Part shown: positions 40,310-49,760 of the stretch, piece after piece
How the letters are laid out: each line of letters begins with the position of its first letter
How positions within the stretch are numbered: the first letter of the stretch is position 1
Source: Streptomyces sparsogenes
Lineage (GTDB): Bacteria > Actinomycetota > Actinomycetes > Streptomycetales > Streptomycetaceae
Reading direction: 5' to 3'
NCBI RefSeq assembly: GCF_001704635.1
Contig: NZ_MAXF01000136.1
Location: 62,001 to 126,000, forward strand
Length of the DNA stretch: 64,000 nt
Notes under the pieces: model-generated
The model's input: only the letters and a program-made list of their open reading frames with translations
Databases searched by the model: none
What the model was told of the DNA's origin: nothing
Made by a program: the position numbers and the translations under genes

Positions 40310-40768
40310 ATGGCTGGTCGTGGTTTCGCGCCGAAGCAGACGCGCTCCCGGGCTCGGGACACGAAGCGTCGCGATGCCGAGATGCAGCGGGTTGAGGACG
40401 ATGACGAGCTGCGAGGGCCGCTGCTCCCCGAGGGGGTACTGCCGGACGACGAGGACTGGCATCCACGCACGCGGCAGTGGTGGGACACGTGGCGGGCCTC
40501 GGCGCAGGCTCAGGTGTTCATCGACACCGACTGGGACTTCCTACTGGATACGGCGCTGCTGCATCACGTCATGTGGACCAAGGGACGCTGGGAATTCGCA
40601 TCCGAAGTCCGGCTGCGGGCCGCCAAATACGGGGCGACGCCAGAGGACCGGATGCGGCTGAAACTTCAGATCGAAACGCCTACGGACAAGCCGGCCCCGG
40701 CCGAGACGCCGCGGTCGACGTCGGACCGGCGGAAGAACCTGCGGATCGTCAGTGAGGATGCCGTATAG
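40310..40768 (+). CDS. Terminase small subunit
   Basis: 152 aa from ATG. W-H-P-R-T-R-Q-W-W-D-T-W-R-A-S-A-Q-A-Q-V-F-I-D-T-D-W-D-F-L-L-D-T-A-L-L-H-H is the conserved core of actinophage small terminase subunits. Basic ends. Adjacent to the large subunit, 8 bases apart. Confidence 0.8.
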   Translation: MAGRGFAPKQTRSRARDTKRRDAEMQRVEDDDELRGPLLPEGVLPDDEDWHPRTRQWWDTWRASAQAQVFIDTDWDFLLDTALLHHVMWTKGRWEFASEVRLRAAKYGATPEDRMRLKLQIETPTDKPAPAETPRSTSDRRKNLRIVSEDAV

Positions 40769-40776
40769 GGGGTGCC

Positions 40777-42426
40777 ATGCCGTGGCGCGGACCCCGATAC
40801 GACGGCGAGTTCCCTTCACTCGGGCATCAGCTCGTCGAGCACGTCGAGCAGTACCTCTGCCATGGGCCTGGCGACGTGGTGGGCGAGCCGATCGATCTGG
40901 ACGACGAGTTCTACGCGTTCATCGTCAAGGCCTACCGTCTCGATCCTGAGACCGGGCGGCGCGTCTACCGCAGGGCGTTCCTGTCACGGGCGAAGGGCCG
41001 CGCCAAGTCTGAGATCGCGGGAATGCTCGTCTGCGCCGAGGCGCTGTTCCCGGTGCGCTTCGACGGCTGGGACGCGGACGGTGAGCCGGTCGGTCGGCCG
41101 GTGAAGTCGCCGTTCATCCGCTGCCTGGCAACGGAGGAAGGCCAGTCCGGCAACACCTACGACAACGTCTCCACGATGCTCGAGTACCTGGTTGAGCATC
41201 ACGGAGATGAGTTCCCGGGCATCGACATCGGCAAGTCGGCGCAGTCGTCGAGCCGGATCATCCTGCACCATCAGCGCGGGGAGATCACGCCGTCGACGGC
41301 TTCCTCGGCGGCGAAGGACGGCGGTAAGGAGACCTTCGCGGTTTTCGACGAGACGCACCTGTACGTGCTGCCCGAGTTGCGGCGCATGCACGGCACGGTC
41401 CGCCGGAACTTGCGTAAGCGCAAGGAAGCCGAGCCGTGGTGCCTTGAGACGTCGACGATGTACGAGCCGGGCCAGGACTCGGTGGCCGAGGCGACGCACA
41501 CCTACTACAAGGCCATCCGGGAGGGCCGGATCCGTGACGCTGATGCGGCGGGCCTGCTTTTCGACCATCGGCAGGCGAAGGACGGCACGGACCTCGCGGA
41601 TCGGGACGCGCTGCTCGTCGGGTTGAAGGAGGCCTACGGGCCGGCCGCGTCCTGGATGGACCTGGACGGCATCATCGCTGAGATCTGGGATCCGCAGTCG
41701 GCCCCGTCGGATTCGCGCCGCTACTGGCTGAACCAACCTGTGGCGGCGGAGGATGCGCTGCTGGACCCGGGTAAGTGGGCTCGGTGCGCCTCGGAGTTGC
41801 GGCTGCAGGACGGCGACGAAATCGCCCTCGGTTTCGACGGCGGTAAGACCGACGACGCGACGGCGCTGATCGCCATGCGGATCGCGGACCGGCTGGTGCA
41901 GCCGCTGGGGATCTGGGAGCGCCCGGAAGGCCCGTTGGGCAAGGGCTGGGAAGTCGACCGCAAGCAGGTATCCGACCTTGTGGCACACGCCTTCGGCCTG
42001 TATCAGGTGCGGGCGTTCTTCGCCGACGTGAAGTTGTGGGAGTCGTACATCGACGAGTGGGGCGAGACCTACCGGGACGAACTGGTGGCGAAGGCCTCAC
42101 CGAAGTCGGTGATCGGCTACGACATGCGCGGCCACCAGCAGGAGCTGACGAAGGCCACCGAGGCGCTGGTGCAGGCGATCGAGGACGTCAAGATCCTCCA
42201 CACGGATCACAAGGTGCTGAACCGGCATGTCGGGAACGCCCGGCGGCGCCCGAACCGGTGGGGCGTCTCCTTCGGTAAGGAGTCGCGGGAGTCGCCGAAG
42301 AAGGTGGACGGTTTTGCGGCGATGCAGCTGGCGGACATGGCGCGGCGGGCGCTGTTGGCGTCGCCGGATTGGGCAAAGCGGCAGAAGAAGCGCCGGCGGA
42401 CGGGCCGCGTGCATGGGTTCGCGTAG
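40777..42426 (+). CDS. Terminase large subunit
   Basis: 549 aa from ATG. Walker A-like SRAKGRAKSE near 68-77, VFDETH as Walker B, and nuclease-site acidic residues around LGFDGGKTDDATALIA and FFADVKLW. The overall length is usual for the family. It packages DNA through the portal. The Walker A is degenerate compared with the classical GxxxxGKS. Confidence 0.9.
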   Translation: MPWRGPRYDGEFPSLGHQLVEHVEQYLCHGPGDVVGEPIDLDDEFYAFIVKAYRLDPETGRRVYRRAFLSRAKGRAKSEIAGMLVCAEALFPVRFDGWDADGEPVGRPVKSPFIRCLATEEGQSGNTYDNVSTMLEYLVEHHGDEFPGIDIGKSAQSSSRIILHHQRGEITPSTASSAAKDGGKETFAVFDETHLYVLPELRRMHGTVRRNLRKRKEAEPWCLETSTMYEPGQDSVAEATHTYYKAIREGRIRDADAAGLLFDHRQAKDGTDLADRDALLVGLKEAYGPAASWMDLDGIIAEIWDPQSAPSDSRRYWLNQPVAAEDALLDPGKWARCASELRLQDGDEIALGFDGGKTDDATALIAMRIADRLVQPLGIWERPEGPLGKGWEVDRKQVSDLVAHAFGLYQVRAFFADVKLWESYIDEWGETYRDELVAKASPKSVIGYDMRGHQQELTKATEALVQAIEDVKILHTDHKVLNRHVGNARRRPNRWGVSFGKESRESPKKVDGFAAMQLADMARRALLASPDWAKRQKKRRRTGRVHGFA

Positions 42427-42444
42427 CGAGGGGGTGGGCGCGTC

Positions 42445-43839
42445 GTGGTGATGTCGGAGCCGGAGGCGGTGTCGACGGCGCGTCATCTGCTGGAGATGCG
42501 CGAGGGGGAGCAGACGCGCCTACAGAAGATCGCCGACTACATGTGCGGCAAGCACTCGAGCGTGTACGTGCCGCGGGGAGCCCGCGCGGAGTACCGGTGG
42601 CTGATCGAGCGGGCCCGGGTGAACATCCTGCCGCTGGTCGTAACGGTGGTCGCGCAGAACATGTACGTGGACGGGTACCGGCCAGCAGGCTCGGACGAGA
42701 ACGCGGCGCCGTGGCGGGTGTGGCAGGCGAACCGGATGGACGCCCGCCAGCACGGGATCCACCGGTCTGTCCTCACGTATGGAGCCGCGTATGCGGTGGT
42801 GATGCCGGGCAAGCCGGTACCGGTGATCACGCCGTTCTCGCCGCGGCGGATGACGGCCGTGTACGCGGACTCGGTGAACGACGAGTGGCCGATCTACGGG
42901 GTCGAGGAGCGTCTGGAGAACACGAAGGACGGCAAACGGCGCATCGTGCGGCTCTACGACGACCGGGCTCGCTACACCCTGGTGGGGAAGCCGGATGGGT
43001 CGCAGTTGAAGCCGGACGGCGCCGACTGGGGCATGGAGCACCGTCTCGGAGTCTGCCCGATCGTGCGGTACGTGAACACGCAGGATCTTGATGGTGACGG
43101 CGTGATTGGCGAGGTCGAGCCGCTGTTCGATGTGCAGGACCAGTTGAACATGACCACGTTCAATCTGCTGATGGCGCAGCAGTATGCGGCGTTCCGTCAG
43201 CGCTGGGTTACGGGAATGGCGCCCCCGGTGGACGAGAGCGGCAATCCGATGGAGCCGTTCAAGTCCCGCGTGGACGGCCTGTTTGTCGCCGAGGACGCGG
43301 ACACCAAGTTCGGCGAGTTCGACGCCACTGACCTGACCGGCTACCTGAAGTCGCGTGAGGCATCGATCCGGCACGCAGCCACGATTTCGCAGGTGCCGCC
43401 GTACCACCTGCTCGGAGAGATGGTGAACCTGTCCGCGGAGGCTCTTGCCGCGGCCCGGGACGGCTTGGACGGCAAGACAGACGAGCGAGAAAGCCTGTGC
43501 GGCGAGTCGCACGAGCAGCTTCTCAGGCTGGTCGGCTTGGCCTCCAACGACTTGGGCGCCTGGGAGGATACGGCGGCTCAGGTGGTGTGGCGGGACACGT
43601 CGGCCCGCTCGCTGGCCCAGACGGTGGACGCGCTCGGAAAGCTCGTCACGATGCTTGGCGTGCCTCCGCAGGAGTTGTGGGAGCGGGTCCCGGGCGTGAC
43701 TCAGACCGATGTGGAGCGCTGGAAGACGGCCGCGTCCGAGGGCGACGCGATGAACCGCCTGAACGGGATCATCGAGAAGCAGATGCAGCCTCCGGCCGGC
43801 TCCACGACGCCATCCGAGACGCCTGCCGCGGCGGCCTGA
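42445..43839 (+). CDS. Portal protein
   Basis: 464 aa from GTG. SPP1 gp6/HK97-type portal: an N-terminal helix region, N-I-L-P-L-V-V, GAAYAVVMPG, and a stem with VQDQLNMTTFNLLMAQQYAAFRQRWVTG. It forms the connector at the capsid vertex. Followed 1 base later by the MuF-like gene. Confidence 0.85.
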   Translation: MVMSEPEAVSTARHLLEMREGEQTRLQKIADYMCGKHSSVYVPRGARAEYRWLIERARVNILPLVVTVVAQNMYVDGYRPAGSDENAAPWRVWQANRMDARQHGIHRSVLTYGAAYAVVMPGKPVPVITPFSPRRMTAVYADSVNDEWPIYGVEERLENTKDGKRRIVRLYDDRARYTLVGKPDGSQLKPDGADWGMEHRLGVCPIVRYVNTQDLDGDGVIGEVEPLFDVQDQLNMTTFNLLMAQQYAAFRQRWVTGMAPPVDESGNPMEPFKSRVDGLFVAEDADTKFGEFDATDLTGYLKSREASIRHAATISQVPPYHLLGEMVNLSAEALAAARDGLDGKTDERESLCGESHEQLLRLVGLASNDLGAWEDTAAQVVWRDTSARSLAQTVDALGKLVTMLGVPPQELWERVPGVTQTDVERWKTAASEGDAMNRLNGIIEKQMQPPAGSTTPSETPAAAA

Positions 43840-43840
43840 G

Positions 43841-44611
43841 GTGGCCGGGGAGGCGCAGCGTTTCCGGCGCACGCAAGCACTGCTGGCAGCGCAGATGGCG
43901 CGACAGGTCTTGCGGGTGTGGCGTGACCTGATGAACCCGGCGAAGGTGGATGGCTCATGGCCGGCGGTGCGCGCGGTACTGATGCCGATCGTGCAGCAGG
44001 CGCGGGAGCAGTCCGCTGCGCTGGCCCGGGCGGCATACATGGATGCGCGTCGGGCTGCTGGTGTACCGGATGGCGGGTTCGACCCTGAGAGCCCACTACA
44101 ACTGGCCATCGACCGCCTTGAGGCGTCGCTGGATGTGACAGGCCCGGTGGAGTTTAAGAAGGCCATCGCCGCCGGAAAGAACCCCCAGCAGGCCATGGAC
44201 GCGGCGGCGGTCCGCATGGTCGGGTCGACACAGTTCCTGGCACTCGAGGGCGGCCGGTCGGTGATGAACCAGTCCGTCGCCGCCGACGAGAAGGCCACCG
44301 GATGGTCCCGGGTCACCGACAGCGATCCGTGCGCCTGGTGCGCAATGCTCGCGTCGCGCGGGCCGGTCTACAAATCGGCGCAGACTGCCGGAGACCCGCG
44401 GCAGGGCGGCGACCGCTACCACGACCACTGCGCGTGCCAGGCCTGGCCCGCTTTCACCCTCAACGAGCCTTTCATCGGCATCGCCGAGAAGCTCTACGAC
44501 GACTGGCTGCGGGAAACGCGAGGTCGCGGCGGCAAGCACGCCGTGAACGCGTTCCGCCGCTGGTGGGAGTCCGAAGGCCGGGCCGCCTACCAGGCACCCG
44601 ACCGAGCCTGA
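43841..44611 (+). CDS. MuF-like minor capsid protein
   Basis: 256 aa from GTG. Helical N-terminal half; the C-terminal half has the MuF cysteine/histidine core D-S-D-P-C-A-W-C-A-M-L-A-S-R-G-P-V-Y...Y-H-D-H-C-A-C. Such proteins assemble with the portal and sometimes carry ejected toxins; no toxin domain is visible here. Confidence 0.8.
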   Translation: MAGEAQRFRRTQALLAAQMARQVLRVWRDLMNPAKVDGSWPAVRAVLMPIVQQAREQSAALARAAYMDARRAAGVPDGGFDPESPLQLAIDRLEASLDVTGPVEFKKAIAAGKNPQQAMDAAAVRMVGSTQFLALEGGRSVMNQSVAADEKATGWSRVTDSDPCAWCAMLASRGPVYKSAQTAGDPRQGGDRYHDHCACQAWPAFTLNEPFIGIAEKLYDDWLRETRGRGGKHAVNAFRRWWESEGRAAYQAPDRA

Positions 44612-44733
44612 CCCCAATCTGCAGCGCTTGCGCGCTGTCTCCACGCGAGGCGTCCGCCGACATGGCAGGCGCCTCTTCGCATTCCCCCACTCGCGCGCGC
44701 CGACATGGCCGCACACCCGACACGGGAGCACAA

Positions 44734-45366
44734 ATGGCCGAGAACACCACGGAGACCGCCAGCGGCACGCCGGCCGTCCCCACCCCCGCCGAAGCGGTAG
44801 CCGCAGGGCAGATCCCCCAGCAGGTGCAGACTCCGCCCGCCCAGCAGCAGGAGGGAGCAGCCCAGCAGAACGCCGGAGAGCCGAAGCAGGAGGTCACGGA
44901 CTGGGAGTCCGAGGCGATCAAGTGGAAGGCGCTGTCCCGGCAGCACGAGAACAAGCATCTGGCCGCACTCGGCTTCAAGTCGAAGGACGAGATCGACCAA
45001 CTGCGTGCAGCCGCACAGAAGTACCAGGAGTTCGAGGACACGCAGAAGTCCGAACTGCAGCGGGCCAACGAGCGCGCCCAGAGCGTCGAGCAGCAGCTCA
45101 GCGACCTCCGCGCGACAAACGCCCGCCTGATGGCGGCGGCCACGCACAACATCCCCCCGGACCTGATCGACCTGCTCGGAGCCGGTAGCGACGAGGAGAT
45201 CAACTCCCGGGCAGAGGTGCTCGCTGAGCGCCTCAAGGCTGCCGCACCGACCGCCGCGCCCACCTCTCCGAGGCCCGTCGAAGCCCTCACACCCGGCGCC
45301 GCGACGGCGTCCGGAACAGCCGCGACCAGCCCGGACGACTGGATCCGGCGCATGGCCGGTCGTTAA
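44734..45366 (+). CDS. Scaffolding protein
   Basis: 210 aa from ATG. Pro/Gln-rich N-terminus, coiled coil at about 60-130 (FEDTQKSELQRANERAQSVEQQLSDLRATNARL), then Ala/Pro-rich C-terminus. Placement directly before the major capsid gene is typical. Confidence 0.8.
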   Translation: MAENTTETASGTPAVPTPAEAVAAGQIPQQVQTPPAQQQEGAAQQNAGEPKQEVTDWESEAIKWKALSRQHENKHLAALGFKSKDEIDQLRAAAQKYQEFEDTQKSELQRANERAQSVEQQLSDLRATNARLMAAATHNIPPDLIDLLGAGSDEEINSRAEVLAERLKAAAPTAAPTSPRPVEALTPGAATASGTAATSPDDWIRRMAGR

Positions 45367-45377
45367 CCACTTTCACC

Positions 45378-45420
45378 GCAGCGCCGGAATCACCCGCACG
45401 GGGCCGGGGTCGCTGCTTTT
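45378..45420 (+). terminator. Hairpin and T tract before the capsid gene
   Basis: GCAGCG (45378-45383) pairs with CGCTGC (45411-45416), followed by TTTT. It could reduce or tune transcription between scaffold and capsid. Confidence 0.45.
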
Positions 45421-45435
45421 CCGGAAGGAGACCCC

Positions 45436-46386
45436 GTGCCTACGTACAACTCGCTCATCAGCCGGGACGCCAGCAACGATCCGCTCGTCCCGACTCCCGT
45501 CTCGGCGGACATCATCGAGGAGCTCCCGGCAGCATCGGCGCTTCTGCAGCGAGCCCGGCGAGTTCCGATGTCGAGCAAGACGCAGCGCCAGCCGGTTCTC
45601 GACGTCCTGCCGCTCGCCTACTTCGTCGGCGGTGACACCGGTCTGAAGCAGACCTCAGCTCAGGACTGGAAGAACGTCGACCTGGTCGCCGAGGAGATCG
45701 CGGCGATCGTCCCGATCCCCGAGGCGTACCTCGACGACGCCCAGATGCCGATCTGGAACGAGGTCCGGCCTCGGCTCGTCGAAGCAATCGGCGCCAAGCT
45801 GGACGCGGCGGGTCTCTTCGGGCTCGACAAGCCGTCCACCTGGCCCACGGCTGTCTACCAGTCCGCTGTGGCCGCAGGCAACGCGGTCATCTCCGGCACC
45901 GGCACCGACTTCGCTGTCGATGTTGCGACGGCAGCCGGGAAGGTGTCGGAGGACGGCTTCGCGGTCAACGGGTTCATCAGCCGGCCCGGCCTGACGTGGA
46001 AGCTCAACACGATGCGCTCCGAGCAAGGCGTGCCGATCTACCAGCCCAACCTGCAGGGCGGGCTCGGCGGAACGCTGTACGGCTACCCGATGTCCGAGCT
46101 CACCAACGGCGCCTGGGACCTGTCCGAGGCCGAGCTGCTGATGGGCGACTGGACGAAGGCGATCGTGGGCGTCCGCCAGGACATCAGCTTCAAGCTGTTC
46201 ACCGAGGGCGTCATCTCCGACGACGACGGCAAGGTCATCCTGAACCTGATGCAGCAGGACTCGGTCGCCATGCGGGTCGTCATGCGCGTCGCGTTCGCAA
46301 CGGCCAACCCGGCGACTCGCCTGAACACCAACTCGGCCACCCGGTCCCCGTTCGCCGTCGTGCAGGCGACGACCGCAGCGTCCTGA
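45436..46386 (+). CDS. Major capsid protein
   Basis: 316 aa from GTG after GGAAGGAG. HK97-fold features: N-terminal arm, V-P-M-S-S...F-V-G-G-D-T-G-L-K-Q-T-S region, I-P-E-A-Y-L-D-D, A-I-G-A-K-L-D-A-A-G-L-F-G, and a final A-F-A-T-A-N-P-A-T-R-L. Between scaffold and connector genes. Confidence 0.88.
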   Translation: MPTYNSLISRDASNDPLVPTPVSADIIEELPAASALLQRARRVPMSSKTQRQPVLDVLPLAYFVGGDTGLKQTSAQDWKNVDLVAEEIAAIVPIPEAYLDDAQMPIWNEVRPRLVEAIGAKLDAAGLFGLDKPSTWPTAVYQSAVAAGNAVISGTGTDFAVDVATAAGKVSEDGFAVNGFISRPGLTWKLNTMRSEQGVPIYQPNLQGGLGGTLYGYPMSELTNGAWDLSEAELLMGDWTKAIVGVRQDISFKLFTEGVISDDDGKVILNLMQQDSVAMRVVMRVAFATANPATRLNTNSATRSPFAVVQATTAAS

Positions 46387-46443
46387 CCGAACGCGGCCGG
46401 CAGCCCTGTGTGGGTTGTCGGCCGCTGGCAGATCGGAGTTCTG

Positions 46444-47457
46444 GTGCGAGTTCTGGCGATGCTGCACGCTTACCCTCCGGGCCACAACGCGGGCGCCGAG
46501 TGGGCCGCTCACAGCCTTCTACGTGAACTGGCAGGCTGCGGGCACGAGGTGGATGTTCTGCTGTCGGATCCGCGTTCTGCGGACTCCGCCTACGAGATCG
46601 ACGGCGTGTCCGTATACCCGTACCGGGGCAAGGCGGATCCCTCTCGCTGGATGCGTGGCGAGGGTCGAGCCCATGTGATCGTGACGCACCTTGAGAACAC
46701 CGCCAGGGCGTCGGTGCTGGGCGAACTCAACCGGATCCCCGTCGTGCATCTGCTGCACAACACCTACGAGAAGTCCAAGTCGTGGCTGGTGAAGGGATTG
46801 CCGTCGCTGGCCGTCTACAACACGGACTGGATGCGTCGCGACGTTGAGGCGTGGTGGCGCATCCACCGCGGCGACCGTCCGATGCCGTGGGGCATCACCG
46901 TGCACCCGCCCGTGGCCGTGGAGGACTATCACGCTTCGCCGGGCGACCGGATTACCCTGGTCAACCTGACGGAGGAAAAGGGCGCCAAGGTCTTCTACGC
47001 CCTCGCCGAACGCATGCCGAAGCGCAAGTTCCTCGGCGTCATCGGCGGCTACGGGGCACAGATCGTGCGCGAGGACCTGCCGAACGTGGAGATCTTGCCG
47101 CACACGCCTGGTGACCGTATGGCCAAGGAGGTGTACGCGCGCACGCGGGTGCTACTGGCACCCTCCTCCTACGAGTCCTACGGCCGCGTGGCCGTGGAGG
47201 CAATGTGCTCGGGCATTCCAGTCGTCGCCCACCCCACTCCGGGACTCAGAGAATCCCTCGGCGAAGCCGGTGTCTTCGCCGACCGGGACGACCTGGATGC
47301 GTGGGAGGCGGCAGTGAAGCGACTGTTCTCCCCGAAGGTATACCCGCAGGCATCCAAGGCCGCGGCGGCCCACGCCGCAGAGCAGGATCCAAAGCCGGAG
47401 CTCGACTTGTGGTGTCAGGCTATGGAGGGGGTGGCTCGCCGTGGATCCCCTCGCTAG
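46444..47457 (+). CDS. GT4-like glycosyltransferase 1
   Basis: 337 aa; GTG at 46444 with GGAG upstream. GT-B family 4 hallmarks: H-A-Y-P-P-G-H-N-A-G-A-E-W, V-V-H-L-L-H-N-T-Y, V-Y-N-T-D-W-M, then VNLTEEKGAKVFYALAERMPKRKFLGVIGG and LLAPSSYESYGRVAVEAMCSGIPVVAHPTPGLRESLGEAG (donor-binding E-x-x-G-R-V-A-V-E-A). Embedded between capsid and connector genes, so it likely glycosylates a virion protein. Confidence 0.85.
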   Translation: MRVLAMLHAYPPGHNAGAEWAAHSLLRELAGCGHEVDVLLSDPRSADSAYEIDGVSVYPYRGKADPSRWMRGEGRAHVIVTHLENTARASVLGELNRIPVVHLLHNTYEKSKSWLVKGLPSLAVYNTDWMRRDVEAWWRIHRGDRPMPWGITVHPPVAVEDYHASPGDRITLVNLTEEKGAKVFYALAERMPKRKFLGVIGGYGAQIVREDLPNVEILPHTPGDRMAKEVYARTRVLLAPSSYESYGRVAVEAMCSGIPVVAHPTPGLRESLGEAGVFADRDDLDAWEAAVKRLFSPKVYPQASKAAAAHAAEQDPKPELDLWCQAMEGVARRGSPR

Positions 47458-48073
47458 CGCGACCGACCTCTCTGACCGACTCGGAAGGCCGCTCACCTCT
47501 GCCGAAGCGGCCCGAGCCCAGGCCCTGCTCGTGGACGCGTCAGCGAAGGTGCGGGCTTATACGAAGCAGAACTTCACCCGCACCGACAACGAGATCGTCG
47601 TGGTGCGCGCCCAGCAGGGCGAGATCCGGCTGCCGCAACGGCCAGTCCTCGACGTGACCTCTGTAGTGGCCATCGGCACCGGCGGAGCCCCCGACCTACC
47701 TGTGGTGGGCTGGGAGTGGGACGGCCTCGACATTGTCCGCACCTGCACTGACAGCCCTGTCATCAACCTGCCGGAACTCTGGTACGAGGACGATGCCGAG
47801 GCCTACCCAGGCACCTATCGGGTCACCTACAGCCACGGCGACGCGCGGATCCCCGACGTCGTGGTCGCGGTGGTGGCACGCATGGCGCTTCGAACCCTGA
47901 CCGCGCCAACGCTGGCTGGCGGGGTGACGGGGGAGACGATCGGCCCCTACAGCTACCGCACCGACGGCTCCGGGGTCGGCACTGCGGTGCTGATGACGGA
48001 CGAGGACCGCCGTGAGCTCGCCGACGCCGGGTATCGACCGAAGGCTGGCATGTCGATGGTGAGGTTCCGGTGA
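47441..48073 (+). CDS. Head-to-tail adaptor
   Basis: 210 aa from GTG overlapping the GT4 gene by 17 bases. LSDRLGRPLTSAEAARAQALLVDASAKVRAYTKQNF and the basic C-terminal region match gp6-like head-tail connectors. It overlaps the next GT4 start by 4 bases. Confidence 0.75.
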   Translation: MDPLASATDLSDRLGRPLTSAEAARAQALLVDASAKVRAYTKQNFTRTDNEIVVVRAQQGEIRLPQRPVLDVTSVVAIGTGGAPDLPVVGWEWDGLDIVRTCTDSPVINLPELWYEDDAEAYPGTYRVTYSHGDARIPDVVVAVVARMALRTLTAPTLAGGVTGETIGPYSYRTDGSGVGTAVLMTDEDRRELADAGYRPKAGMSMVRFR

Positions 48074-49080
48074 CGCGCCCGGTGCGGGTAGTCGCACGCG
48101 TCCACGCATACCCACCTGATCACAATGCGGGGGCGGAATGGGCGCTGCACGAGATGCTGCGCGCCCTGGTCAGCCGTGGTCACGCCGCTGAGGTGTGGCT
48201 GTCGCAGTGGGCCGCCAGCCGAGATCCCTATGAGGTGGACGGCGTCCGTGTCGTCCCGCACAGTCCCGGCGGCAGCTTCGCTTCAGCGGCAGCCCGAGCC
48301 GATGCGCTGGTCAGCCACCTGGAGAACGTGCCCCTCACCGCGTGCGTGGCCCGCGGCCACGGCGTGCCTATGGTCGTCGTGTGCCACAACACCTTCGACC
48401 TGACCTGGCAGCCGATAGCCGCCGGCTCGACAGCCCTGGTCGTCGTGAACTCCGAATGGATGCTGGCCGAGGCCCAGCAGCACTTCGATGGTCAGATGCG
48501 GCGTCCAGACAGGATGCTGGTGGTGCGGCCCCCGGTGCACGCGAACGAGTATCGGACGCGGCCGGGCGACTGCATCACGCTGATCAACTGCACCGCCACC
48601 AAGGGGATCGGCGTTCTGGCTGAGCTCGCCGAGCGCCTGTCGGATCGCAAGTTCCTTGCGGTCCGTGGAGGCTATGGCGAACAGCAGCCGCCCGATCTGC
48701 TGAACGTACTCGTGCTCGACCACATGGACGGACGCAGGATGCGCGACGAGGTATACGCCCGCACCAGACTCCTGCTCATGCCCTCCGACTACGAGTCCTG
48801 GGGGCGTGTCGGCGTCGAGGCCATGGCCAGCGGAATACCCGTGCTCGCCCACCCCACCGAGGGTCTCACCGAATCCCTCGGGGCAGCGGGCCTCTTCCAG
48901 GACCGGAACGACATCGATGCCTGGCAGAAGGCAATCGAGGCACTCGACGATCCCACCGTGTACCGGGCGGCATCACGCCGTGCCAAGGCCCGCTCGAAAG
49001 CCCTCGACCCCACGGCAGACCTGAGCACCTGGTGTGACGCGGTGGAGGAGGTGTGCGATGCGCGCACTGCCCCAAGGTGA
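48070..49080 (+). CDS. GT4-like glycosyltransferase 2
   Basis: 336 aa from GTG in a GTGA overlap. Close paralogue of the 46444 enzyme (H-A-Y-P-P-D-H-N-A-G-A-E-W, V-V-C-H-N-T-F, MPSDYESWGRVGVEAMASGIPVLAHPTEGLTESLG). The two flank the head-tail adaptor gene. Two similar enzymes could add successive sugars or act on two proteins. Confidence 0.85.
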   Translation: MTRPVRVVARVHAYPPDHNAGAEWALHEMLRALVSRGHAAEVWLSQWAASRDPYEVDGVRVVPHSPGGSFASAAARADALVSHLENVPLTACVARGHGVPMVVVCHNTFDLTWQPIAAGSTALVVVNSEWMLAEAQQHFDGQMRRPDRMLVVRPPVHANEYRTRPGDCITLINCTATKGIGVLAELAERLSDRKFLAVRGGYGEQQPPDLLNVLVLDHMDGRRMRDEVYARTRLLLMPSDYESWGRVGVEAMASGIPVLAHPTEGLTESLGAAGLFQDRNDIDAWQKAIEALDDPTVYRAASRRAKARSKALDPTADLSTWCDAVEEVCDARTAPR

Positions 49081-49414
49081 AACCGTCACCATCGTCCGCC
49101 CCGGAGCGCCAACCGGGTACAACGAATACGGCGTGGAAACCCCCGGCCCTCCCGAGGAGATCCCGGTGCCCGGCTGCGGCATCGCCCCCAGGGACGGCAA
49201 CGCGGCAGGAGGGAACGAACAGACCCAGGCCAGAGACACGGTCATCATTGGGCTCACGTTGTACGCGCCCGCCGGCACCGATCTGAGGCCAACGGATCAG
49301 GTGAGGGTCGCGGGCGTGCTCTACGAGGTCGATGGCCAAGCCGGGGTCTTCCGGTCACCTTTCACAGGATCCAATGGCCCGGTGGTTGCCGCGCTTGAGC
49401 GCGTCACCGGATGA
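49058..49414 (+). CDS. Head-tail stopper/connector
   Basis: 118 aa from ATG overlapping the GT4 gene by 23 bases. G-E-T-V-T-I-V-R-P...P-G-C-G-I-A-P-R and L-T-L-Y-A-P-A-G-T-D-L-R-P-T-D-Q-V-R-V-A-G-x-x-Y-E-V-D are the usual stopper pattern. Confidence 0.7.
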   Translation: MRALPQGETVTIVRPGAPTGYNEYGVETPGPPEEIPVPGCGIAPRDGNAAGGNEQTQARDTVIIGLTLYAPAGTDLRPTDQVRVAGVLYEVDGQAGVFRSPFTGSNGPVVAALERVTG

Positions 49415-49430
49415 CGGCTGGAGGTGGCCC

Positions 49431-49760
49431 ATGGCGGCACGGTTCCGAGGCTCCCGCAGCGGGATCGGGGAACTCCTCCGTTCCGAAGTGATCGAGTCGG
49501 AGATGGTGCGCCGAGGCGAGCTCATCAAGGCGGCGGCCGAGGCCACGGCCCCGGTCGGCCTAACCCCCGGAGACCCGCATCCGGGCCTGTATAAGGCATC
49601 GGTGGTGGTGACGTCTACGAGGCGCGGCGGTCGTCGCCGTGACCGCGCGGTGGCGTATGTGACGAACACGGCCTACTACGCCCGCTGGGTGGAGTACGGC
49701 ACCGAACGCGTCCCTGCCCACCACGTGATGCTGCGCGCCGCTCGGGCCGGGGGTGGTTGA
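49431..49760 (+). CDS. HK97 gp10-like tail completion protein
   Basis: 109 aa from ATG. AEATAPVGLTPGDPHPGLYKASVVVTSTRRGGRR, Y-V-T-N-T-A-Y-Y-A-R-W-V-E-Y-G-T-E and a final H-V-M-L-R-A-A match gp10-like proteins. Confidence 0.75.
   Translation: MAARFRGSRSGIGELLRSEVIESEMVRRGELIKAAAEATAPVGLTPGDPHPGLYKASVVVTSTRRGGRRRDRAVAYVTNTAYYARWVEYGTERVPAHHVMLRAARAGGG

Noticed and set aside
42520-44316. 598-codon leftward open frame opposite the portal and MuF-like genes
   Set aside because: It is antisense to two well-supported structural genes, has biased Arg/His/Pro composition typical of GC-rich shadow frames, and no RBS.
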